Below, in pieces: positions 25,424 to 32,669 of a stretch of 48,723 nt of DNA. The stretch's first letter is position 1, and each line of letters begins with the position of its first letter. This DNA comes from Chloroflexota bacterium (GTDB taxonomy: Bacteria; Chloroflexota; Anaerolineae; Aggregatilineales; Phototrophicaceae), in contig WTGB01000160.1 of the NCBI GenBank assembly GCA_011523735.1, forward strand, positions 1 to 48,723. Direction: 5' to 3'. The notes beneath the pieces are model-generated. The model saw only the letters and a list, made by a program, of their open reading frames with translations, was not told where the DNA came from and made no database searches. A program made the translations under genes and the position numbers.

Positions 25424-26185
25424 TTATCGCTGCCGCCGAGCGGCTTTCAATCCAGCTTGCAAACCGGCTTGATCGCCCTCGGCGAAGGCCAGCGCGCGTT
25501 TGTCGCCGGTAAGCGGATCTAGCATGGCGGCAACCGTATCTTCGCGGATGATGCGCCCGCGGTCGAGCAAGAGTACGCGGCTGCCGATGCGGCGCGCCTG
25601 CTCAATCGAATGCGAGACCCAGATCATCGTCAGGTCATTCTGCTGACGCAGCCGCATCAGCGAATCTTCAACGCGGCTGGTGGCGATGGGATCGAGCGAT
25701 GAAGTCGGCTCATCGAGCAGCAGCAGGGATGGATTCAGCGCCAGGGCGCGGGCGATGGCCAGGCGCTGTTCTTGCCCGCCGGAAAGATCGGATGCCGGTT
25801 TGTCGGCGAGTTCGGCTTCGAGCGAGACTTGCCCCATAAGCGCGAGGATCTCGGCGCGGTTCAGCGAACGGCTCTGCAGGCGCGCGCCGAAGTTGATATT
25901 GTCGGCGACGCTGCCTTCAAAGGCGGCGGTCTTTTGGAACATCATGCCGACTTTGCGGCGCAGCTCGGTCACGGGCAGGTCATAGATAGATCGTCCATCG
26001 AGATGAATCTGGCCGGAGTCGATGTCGTTGAGGCGGTTGATGCAGCGCAGGAGGGAGCTTTTGCCGCTCCCGCTGGGTCCAATGACGACCAGCAATTCGC
26101 CGCCGGAGACATCGAGGGAGATGTCGCGCAGGACGGTCGCGCCGCCGCGCTTGAGAGTCAGATTGCGGATGGCGAGTTTGGGCAT
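25424..26185 (-). CDS. FetA/PstB-like ABC transporter ATPase
   Basis: About 253 residues. Walker A GPSGSGKSS, Q-loop MMFQKTAAF, signature DLSGGQEQRLAIARALA, Walker B LLLLDEPTS and H-loop WVSHS are all present. The Walker A context and FQK-type Q-loop resemble FetA (YbbL) and phosphate-type ATPases. The best local permease candidate is the FetB-like gene at 22660-23433, two kilobases downstream on the same strand. I start at ATG 26185 (MPKLAIRNLTL); the longer frame upstream adds an unlikely 23 residues. Confidence 0.87.
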   Translation of the reverse strand: MPKLAIRNLTLKRGGATVLRDISLDVSGGELLVVIGPSGSGKSSLLRCINRLNDIDSGQIHLDGRSIYDLPVTELRRKVGMMFQKTAAFEGSVADNINFGARLQSRSLNRAEILALMGQVSLEAELADKPASDLSGGQEQRLAIARALALNPSLLLLDEPTSSLDPIATSRVEDSLMRLRQQNDLTMIWVSHSIEQARRIGSRVLLLDRGRIIREDTVAAMLDPLTGDKRALAFAEGDQAGLQAGLKAARRQR

Positions 26186-26310
26186 TTGTGGTTCCGTGCG
26201 TATCGTCGGTGCGTCAATTGTAGCGCATGGCGTCTTGCGCACGTACCAATTCATCAGCGATCATGGTAGACTAACATGAACATGCAAGGCGAGAAAACGA
26301 GGACGAATCG

Positions 26311-27249
26311 ATGCAAATGACCATGACCTGCGCCGAAGAATCGCGCGCGGCCGAAGAGACGCTGGCAGGCACCTTCAAGCCGGCCGACACCTTTTTTCTT
26401 ATCGAAAGCAGCTTGTCGGAATATGGCGGCTGGGGCGGCGAGACAGTAAAAACGGCGGCGACATCGGGGAACTTCGCGCCCTATCTGCGGCACCTCCAGA
26501 GCGCTCCGCGAGCCAAGGTGCTCTTCATCCGCCGACCGCAATCGCAAGAGAAGAGTTTCTACATCGCGGTGACGAATCAGGCGAGTCCACGCATCTATCA
26601 TGCCGCGCTTTCCGATTATGATGAATTGTTGCAACTGGATATCAGCAGTCTGGCAGCGGACCGGAGGCCGCGGATTAACGGTCGCGAGATGACCGAGGTA
26701 GACGAGTTGTACACCGTCTGCACGAATGGACGGCATGATCCCTGCTGCGCTGCTTACGGTACACCGGTCTATCACGAGTTGGCGGCGCAGACTGGGCAAG
26801 AGCGGGTCTGGCAGACGACGCATATCGGCGGGCATCGCATGGCGGCGACCATGATTGCCTTCCCGCAGGGCATCGTATACGGGCATGTCGATCCGCAGGA
26901 CGTTGAGGCGATTGTGACAAATCAGCGAGCGGGTTTCATGTTGACGCACAAGTATCGTGGGCGCGGCGCTTATGCCGGGCATCAATTGGATGAGGCGGCG
27001 CACAAAGCGGCCTGCGCGGCCGAAGCTGTTATCCGCGAGCGCATAGGAGCTTATCGAATCGACGATCTGCGCCTGGACACGGTCGAGCAGAACAGCGACG
27101 ATATTTGGCGAGTTCGCTTCATAGATGCTGACGGTGGCGCGCATACCGCCGAGGTGAAAACGCAAATGTCGTCGCCGCGGCAGACATCCTGTGGCGATGC
27201 GCCGAAGCCCATGCCGCAGCACGATGTGTCGCTGCTGGCTGCGACCTAA
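26311..27249 (+). CDS. sucrase/ferredoxin-like family protein (thioredoxin-like)
   Basis: A 312-residue member of the Suc_Fer-like family, related to Aim32 and thioredoxin-like ferredoxins. Key segment: VCTNGRHDPCCAAYGTPVYHEL followed by THIGGHRMAATMIAFPQGIVYG; the Cys residues and the paired H-x-x-x-H pattern are where the family binds a 2Fe-2S cluster. No signal peptide, so cytoplasmic. The physiological role of bacterial members is not established. It precedes the VanW gene by 35 bases on the same strand. Confidence 0.85.
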   Translation: MQMTMTCAEESRAAEETLAGTFKPADTFFLIESSLSEYGGWGGETVKTAATSGNFAPYLRHLQSAPRAKVLFIRRPQSQEKSFYIAVTNQASPRIYHAALSDYDELLQLDISSLAADRRPRINGREMTEVDELYTVCTNGRHDPCCAAYGTPVYHELAAQTGQERVWQTTHIGGHRMAATMIAFPQGIVYGHVDPQDVEAIVTNQRAGFMLTHKYRGRGAYAGHQLDEAAHKAACAAEAVIRERIGAYRIDDLRLDTVEQNSDDIWRVRFIDADGGAHTAEVKTQMSSPRQTSCGDAPKPMPQHDVSLLAAT

Positions 27250-27284
27250 GCCGGAAACCCTTGCAAACTCCAACGAGCAAGTTG

Positions 27285-29189
27285 ATGTCACTTCCAACGG
27301 TGGAGCCGCCGCCGCTGCCTAAAGCGCCACTCTTGGTACAACTTCTCCGCTTGGCGATATTGAGCTTCGCGGGCTTGGTCCTGCTGGCTCTGTCGCTGGT
27401 GGTTGTCTTGCTGGGCTTGCAGATGTCATTAAACGAGCGTATCGTGCCGGGCTTGAGCATTGGCGAGATTGACATCGGCGGACTGACGCGCCCGGAAGCA
27501 ATTGCTGCGCTGGAGAGCGAATACCGATCTCTCGAAGAGGTCCTTTATACTTTCAACGACGGCGAGCGCAGTTGGACGGCGACGGCGGCGGAACTGGGAC
27601 TTAGCGTCCCGGCGGAAGCGCTGGTGGAGCGCGCCTTCGCTATCGGGCATGGCGATGATGTCCGGCGCAACATGCGTGAGCAGGCTCGCGCCTGGTTCAA
27701 CGGCCGGACCCTGCCTTTGACGCTTGAATTCGACGAATCCAATGCGCGTATCTTCTTGGGGAGACTGGCAGGCGAAATCAATCGGGACAGGCAAGATGCT
27801 CAGCTAGCTTTGGATGGTCTGAGCGTGGTCGTCACCCCGGGTATCAGCGAGCGCAGACTTGATATCGAGGCGACTTTGGCTGCGCTGTCCGCCTCGGTGC
27901 TGGCGCAGTCGGGCGGGGCGGAGATCGCGCTTGTCGTGGACGAAAATCCAGCGCGGGAATGGAATGTGAGGGAAGCGGCGGTGCTGGTGGAAACGGCGCT
28001 GTCAACGCCGCTGCATTTGATCGGCAGTCTGCCCAACGGAGACTTGCTCCCGCCCTGGATCCTGACGCGGGAGCAGATTTTGGCCGGTCTGCGCGTCACG
28101 CTTCAAGGCGAGGGCGACGAGCGGCGCTACGATGTCAGTGTCGACCTGGGCGCTTATGCGGGCTACTTGCGCACGCTGTCGCCGAACTTGTCCAAGCCCT
28201 CCGCCGAAGGGCGCTTCGACTTTGATCCGGCGAGTGGGCAACTGACGCCGATATCGCTGGCAACTGAGGGGCGCCGGTTGGATGTCGAAGAGACGATCAG
28301 GCGGCTGGAAACGGCGGTCTTTGACCCGGTGAATCGCCGGGTAGTGATGTACTTTGAGACCTTGCAGCCGCGTTTCCCGGAGGGGATTACGGCGGCTGAA
28401 CTGGGCATCACAGAATTGGTAGCGGAAGCGACGACGTATTATTGGGGCTCGTGGCAGAATCGGCGCTCGAATATCGCATTAGGCGCGGGCAAGCTGCATG
28501 GCATTATCATCGCGCCGGGCGAGGAGTTCTCCTTCAATCAGCATCTGGGCGAGATAAGCCCGGAAGCGGGTTACCTGGAAGGCAGCGTGATCCTCGGCGG
28601 CGCCACGGTGACGGGCATCGGCGGTGGCATCTGTCAGGTGAGCACGACGATGTTTCGAGCCGCTTTCAGCGGCGGCTACGCGATCACCGAGCGGAACAGC
28701 CATGGTTATCGCGTCGGTTACTATGAATATGCCGGGGCCGGACCGGGCTTGGACGCGGCGATCTGGCAGCCGGAAATCGACCTGCGTTTTCAGAATAACA
28801 GTCCTTATCACTTATTGATCGAGAGCAGCTTCTTAGGCGCGCAGGATGCGCTTCAGTTCCGCATTTATAGCACGCGGCATTGGACTACCGTGGTGGAAAG
28901 CCCGATCATCCGCGAAGAGGTGCCGGCGCCGGAAGCGTTATATGTCGAGTCGGAAGACTTGGCGCTGGGGCAGACCCGTCAGATCGACTACTCGGCTGAT
29001 GGCGCTGATGTCTGGGTCTATCGCAACGTCTATGATACGGCGGGCAATCTGGTGCAGCGGGATCAAGCCTTCACGCGTTATTCGCCCTGGCAGGCCGTGT
29101 TTGAGGTGGCGCCGGGCGACCCGCGCCTGGCGGATGAAGAAGATGAGTCGGAAGAGGACGGGATCGCGCCGGTCGGCGTGACTGGCTGA
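27285..29189 (+). CDS. VanW family protein with peptidoglycan-binding-like repeats
   Basis: A 634-residue exported membrane-anchored protein. A cytoplasmic Pro-rich start leads to one membrane helix (LAILSFAGLVLLALSLVVVLL, about residues 22-46). Two or so PG_binding_4-like repeats follow (IPGLSIGEIDIGGLTRPEAIAAL...; ...RLDVEETIRRLETAV). The VanW domain is recognised by HGIIIAPGEEFSFNQHLGEI, GGGICQVSTTMFRAAF and ERNSHGYRV. The C-terminus is acidic (DEEDESEEDG). VanW was first seen in vancomycin-resistance clusters; its biochemistry is unknown, and an L,D-transpeptidase-like or polymer-handling wall role is guessed. ATG 27285 is preferred over a TTG eight codons upstream. Confidence 0.92.
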   Translation: MSLPTVEPPPLPKAPLLVQLLRLAILSFAGLVLLALSLVVVLLGLQMSLNERIVPGLSIGEIDIGGLTRPEAIAALESEYRSLEEVLYTFNDGERSWTATAAELGLSVPAEALVERAFAIGHGDDVRRNMREQARAWFNGRTLPLTLEFDESNARIFLGRLAGEINRDRQDAQLALDGLSVVVTPGISERRLDIEATLAALSASVLAQSGGAEIALVVDENPAREWNVREAAVLVETALSTPLHLIGSLPNGDLLPPWILTREQILAGLRVTLQGEGDERRYDVSVDLGAYAGYLRTLSPNLSKPSAEGRFDFDPASGQLTPISLATEGRRLDVEETIRRLETAVFDPVNRRVVMYFETLQPRFPEGITAAELGITELVAEATTYYWGSWQNRRSNIALGAGKLHGIIIAPGEEFSFNQHLGEISPEAGYLEGSVILGGATVTGIGGGICQVSTTMFRAAFSGGYAITERNSHGYRVGYYEYAGAGPGLDAAIWQPEIDLRFQNNSPYHLLIESSFLGAQDALQFRIYSTRHWTTVVESPIIREEVPAPEALYVESEDLALGQTRQIDYSADGADVWVYRNVYDTAGNLVQRDQAFTRYSPWQAVFEVAPGDPRLADEEDESEEDGIAPVGVTG

Positions 29190-29291
29190 GCGCCTGGTCA
29201 ACCCGACCGGCAATTAGCGGCTGATGCATTTTCAGTGCGTGATTCAAGGTCGGTCGCGGCGCAGGTGACGCACCGCCCGAATGACATGCAA

Positions 29292-29789
29292 TCAAGCGAC
29301 CGGCTGCGCCCGAACCGGTTGGACAAAACCCTTGAGGATTTTCTCAAGCGCCATGGTATGGCTACAAACGCCGCGCTGGGCGAAGAACGAGGCGGTGCTG
29401 GTCCAGGCGCCATTGTCATAAGTCACTTGATGATTCTTGTTATAGCCTTCAAAGTGGCAATCGAAGCTGTGGATGCGGATGCGGTCCGTCTCCTGCGAAT
29501 AGCGGTTCGCCTTTTCCACATCGCTGACGATATTCTGGCCGGGCGCGTATGGCACCGGGCGGCGCTTGAGCAGGGGTTTGAAAAGAATCTCCAAAGCCAT
29601 GATATGCGGGCAGATTTCATATTTCTTGAAGCCAGCGCAACTGCAGGTCCAGCCGTCACGATCCAGGCTGACCACATGGTTGTTGTTGGCGCCCTTAAAT
29701 TCCACAGTGAGGGTGTTGAAGGTGGCGCGTTCCGGCTGGCTGGCGTAATCGCTCGCTTTTTGAATTTTGTTGATCATACTTGCGTCCAT
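29292..29789 (-). CDS. small protein made of two SWIM zinc-finger units, second degenerate
   Basis: A 165-residue protein with an internal duplication of about 53 residues. Unit 1 (about 21-74) has the full SWIM ligand set C-x-C-...-C-x-H: Cys49, Cys51, Cys60 and His62 (WTCSCAGFKKYEICPHIMALE in two parts). Unit 2 (about 103-155) aligns throughout (WTSTASFF...GVCSHTMALE) but the first two ligands are Ser131 and Ala133, leaving only Cys142 and His144. SWIM fingers bind nucleic acid or protein partners. The start at 29789 has AGGA 8 bases upstream. No partner gene is adjacent. Confidence 0.82.
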   Translation of the reverse strand: MDASMINKIQKASDYASQPERATFNTLTVEFKGANNNHVVSLDRDGWTCSCAGFKKYEICPHIMALEILFKPLLKRRPVPYAPGQNIVSDVEKANRYSQETDRIRIHSFDCHFEGYNKNHQVTYDNGAWTSTASFFAQRGVCSHTMALEKILKGFVQPVRAQPVA

Positions 29790-30377
29790 CTCGATCCTTT
29801 CCGCAAACAAATCCTTGCCAGGAAAGCAAAAAACGCGGGCTGTAGCTTTGGCGGTCACAGCGCGCGTCTCGGGGTGAATCCTTATGAAATCTTGTTGTAA
29901 AGCATCTTCGTCGTCCGGCTTGATGTAAATCCAAGTTTAGGCGAGAGTTAAGCAGAAGTCAAAGGGAGGACCGACTTTTTGAGGTGAATCTGTGGATGTT
30001 GCACAAGTCGAAATCGATGTGATATTGCCTCGGAAACCGGCTACGGGGTGAGGGGATTGCGGACGCTGGAAAGCAGGTACGCCAACTGATATTGATACTG
30101 TTTCGTCAGGGTATCGATACATCTTGCTGGGCGGACGCAGCACCATTTTGCGCCGCAAATTCTGCCGAGCGATATTGGACGGGCGGACCCGAATTCAGGC
30201 AATTGATGCACTTCTCATAATCGATGGGGAGGACTTGCTGCCGGCTTGGCGGCATCTGTTAAGGAGGAATCGATTGGGTCGATCGATTTGAGTGTTTTCA
30301 GGTGAGATTCGCGGCGCAGGACAAGGGATGTGATGCGCCTGCGCCGCGATGGGTTTCAGCCAGGTTGTTGGCTCGCT
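29790..30377. other. 588-base gap between the SWIM and ABC-binding-protein genes
   Basis: No gene that I can support. An open frame of about 80 codons at about 30048-30293 on the plus strand lacks a good start. There is a strong AAGGAGG-like stretch at about 30261 without a matching gene, a palindromic AATCGA...TCGATT pair near 30270, and the long hairpin at 30309-30349. Confidence 0.5.
30309..30349 (-). terminator. 12-base-stem hairpin downstream of the ABC substrate-binding gene
   Basis: TCGCGGCGCAGG (30309-30320) and CCTGCGCCGCGA (30338-30349) form a perfect 12-base stem with a 17-base loop, 28 bases beyond the stop of the minus-strand gene. There is no T-run, so it is more likely a 3' stability or processing element than a classical terminator. 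Confidence 0.5.
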
Positions 30378-31568
30378 CTACTCTTCAGCTTCGAGCGCGG
30401 TGCGCTGTTCCGCGATCATCTCATCCGTGCAGTGCAAGGTGTCTAGGAAACCGGCCAGTTCCTCATGGCGTTCCTCGGCGCTGAGATCCGCGTATTCGGG
30501 TTTGACAAATTCTTCGCTGCTCTCGCCATTTTCATACACGAAGTCCGCCCGTTCCATCAGTTCAGCCGGAATCTCAATGCCGCCCGCGGCGATTGAATCC
30601 AGGTTGAGCGCGATGGTGACTGCTGTGTCGGAATGGATGGCCGTGCGCTCGGGTTCCAATACGCCTTGCAGCTCGGCTACCAGCATGCGTCCGATTACCT
30701 GCCCCTCTTCATAGTAGGAGTAGAAGCCGGAAATGACATGAGCGCCGGTCGGGAGGTAGGACATCGTCGAGGAGACGATCGGAATGCTGGATACGTTAGC
30801 GATTTCAACAATCGCGGGCAGGGATTCCGGGTAGCCTATCGAAACAAACATGTCGACGCCCTTGTCGATGAGAGTCTCGGCGCCCACCAAGCCGTCACCG
30901 GCGGTGACCCAAGAGGCGGTTTCCACATCGATGCCTATTTCCGCCGCATGGCGAGCGATCCGCTCGACGCCGATTATGGTAGCCGATCGCGCCGGGGTAG
31001 CGAAGCTGCCGATTAAGTCAACATCCGGGTCCAGCAGCGGCAGCAAGCCCACCATGTCCTCATACGATACCCGCGCGTGACTGCCGACCACGTTAGTCGG
31101 TTTCACGCATGGCGCCTCGGCCACGCCGGCTGTGTAGGGCGCGGTCACAATGGCGAATATCACCAGCGGCGGCGGCTCTATCCCGCTTTCAAGCGATGCC
31201 TTGACGGCGGTGAGCGTTACATTGGTCGTCAGGGTGACGAGAATGTCGGCGCCTCGATCCAGCGCTTCTTCCACCATGATGTTGACCGTGGGCAGATCAA
31301 AGCCCGCATCGCGCCAGATGATGTCAAGGTGCTCGCCCTCAAAGTCTTCGTTGTACGCAAAGTCAGCGATCTCGGCCGGATCGACAAAACCATGGTATGC
31401 CAGCATATCAAACAAGCCCTCAACCGTGCGACCGCGCAATGACTGGGCGCTTAGGGTCAAGACGGCAATGGTCGGCTTGTCCTCGTCGGCGAGCGCCGTC
31501 GCCGGGACGAGCGCAGCCACGAGTAGTACCGCCGCTAGACAAAATGCACTGACGATCTTCCGCTTCAT
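30378..31568 (-). CDS. orphan ABC-transporter substrate-binding protein (TrpX/DUF534-like)
   Basis: About 396 residues. A signal peptide at residues 1-28 (AFCLAAVLLVAALVPATALA) is followed by a type-1 periplasmic-binding fold: TIAVLTLSAQS, ADILVTLTTNVTLTAVKAS, VVGSHARVSYEDMVGLLPLL, IPIVSSTMSYLPTGAH. This is the ABC_sub_bind group whose ligands include amino acids. The C-terminal part is unusual: about 60 residues rich in Glu with a lone Cys. GAGGAG lies 9 bases before ATG 31568. No permease or ATPase is adjacent, so the transporter must be assembled from elsewhere or the protein works as a sensor. Confidence 0.87.
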   Translation of the reverse strand: MKRKIVSAFCLAAVLLVAALVPATALADEDKPTIAVLTLSAQSLRGRTVEGLFDMLAYHGFVDPAEIADFAYNEDFEGEHLDIIWRDAGFDLPTVNIMVEEALDRGADILVTLTTNVTLTAVKASLESGIEPPPLVIFAIVTAPYTAGVAEAPCVKPTNVVGSHARVSYEDMVGLLPLLDPDVDLIGSFATPARSATIIGVERIARHAAEIGIDVETASWVTAGDGLVGAETLIDKGVDMFVSIGYPESLPAIVEIANVSSIPIVSSTMSYLPTGAHVISGFYSYYEEGQVIGRMLVAELQGVLEPERTAIHSDTAVTIALNLDSIAAGGIEIPAELMERADFVYENGESSEEFVKPEYADLSAEERHEELAGFLDTLHCTDEMIAEQRTALEAEE

Positions 31569-31639
31569 GTGAGTCAACTCCTCGCTTCAATGAACCTTTA
31601 TTGAGCAATGCGGACAGGTTGCTTATCACGATGACAAAC

Positions 31640-31653
31640 AACCTGCCCAGGTT
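31640..31653. promoter_or_regulatory. 14-base dyad upstream of the ABC-binding-protein gene
   Basis: AACCTGCCCAGGTT is a 6-base perfect dyad around CC, about 72 bases upstream of the start, in an AT-rich region with TTGACT at about 31678-31683 on the minus strand. It may be an operator. Confidence 0.35.
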
Positions 31654-31764
31654 CAGATTGCATTGAGTTTGTATATAAGTCAACGCAAAAAATATCTTTT
31701 GTGTTATTTTCATTCAATATGTGTAGAAAATTGGTCACCGGGCAATACCCGGCCGCGGCGGTCT

Positions 31765-32577
31765 TCAAACTGTGACTTTGCCAGGCTCGTCAGCCAGCAA
31801 CAGCCCCAGCGTCAGCGACTCCACATAGATGCAATGCCGCCAGGGTATTGATACATCCGCCGAGGAGATGGGCGCGTCAGTCAAGTCGAGTTTCGCGCCG
31901 CGGATGAGCGCAAAAGGGGTTGCTTCAGCGCGCTCGCCCATAACGATCTGCGCGCAAGCCGCCAGCGCGTCCGCCAAGCCGATCTGTGTCACCGCCATGG
32001 GGTTGCCGAAGAGGTCTTGTTTGCCGCGTTCGTCGCGGATCGGCTGAAAGCCAGCTATGGCGATGGCAATACCGGTCGTCCCGTAGCGGCCGGGCATCAG
32101 CCAACTGTCGGTGAGGATGAGGCCGATGCGGCAGCCGAGTTGAGTTTGCAGCGCCCGGCGGATTGTTTCGGCAGTCCGGAAGGGATCGCGCGGCAGCAAG
32201 ACTGCTTTACCGCTGGGGATATTGGAGCGATCTAAACCGGCGTTTGGCGAAATCACGCCGCCTTTTTCGGTGAGCAGAAAGCCCAGTTCAATACCGCCAA
32301 AGATGTGGTCAGCTTCGTCGATGACCAATTGGGCGATTGCCGTGTCCATGTTATAGCGCCCCGCCAACTGCTCGGCGCGGACTGATGGGCGGATATCATC
32401 GAGAGAGAATATTCGCCCGGCGGCGATGGCGGCATACTTGCTCGAAACCGCCAGAACATCGCCATCTTTCAGGGTCATATCGGCGGCGGCCAGGCTGCCG
32501 AAGATGGTTTCGATCAGGTCAAATGGCTCGTCACGGACGGGCGCGCTTAAGGGTATTGCAGTCAGAGCTTGTGGCAT
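31765..32577 (-). CDS. CofE-like F420-0:gamma-glutamyl ligase family protein
   Basis: About 270 residues matching the CofE fold: GDVLAVSSKYAAIAAGR, ISPNAGLDRSNIPSGKAVLLPRDP, DSWLMPGRYGTTGIAIAIAGF and GNPMAVTQIGLADALAACAQIVMGERAEATPF. CofE adds glutamates to the deazaflavin cofactor F420 using GTP. No other F420 gene (cofC, cofD, fbiC) is in this window, so the true product could be a family relative. The start is at ATG 32577 (MPQALTAIPL). It is separated by 92 bases from the large WD40 gene, same strand. Confidence 0.88.
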   Translation of the reverse strand: MPQALTAIPLSAPVRDEPFDLIETIFGSLAAADMTLKDGDVLAVSSKYAAIAAGRIFSLDDIRPSVRAEQLAGRYNMDTAIAQLVIDEADHIFGGIELGFLLTEKGGVISPNAGLDRSNIPSGKAVLLPRDPFRTAETIRRALQTQLGCRIGLILTDSWLMPGRYGTTGIAIAIAGFQPIRDERGKQDLFGNPMAVTQIGLADALAACAQIVMGERAEATPFALIRGAKLDLTDAPISSADVSIPWRHCIYVESLTLGLLLADEPGKVTV

Positions 32578-32669
32578 CGACGCGGCTTTCTTATTAGGGC
32601 TGCGGGCACAATCAGCCATGCTAGCATATTTGCCTCAGGCTGTCAGCCAGCAGCTAGACGGCCGGGACG

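Noticed and set aside
30048..30293. An open frame of about 80 codons with somewhat protein-like text
   Set aside because: No usable start codon or ribosome site at its beginning and no family match; it may be a relic, but I cannot support it.
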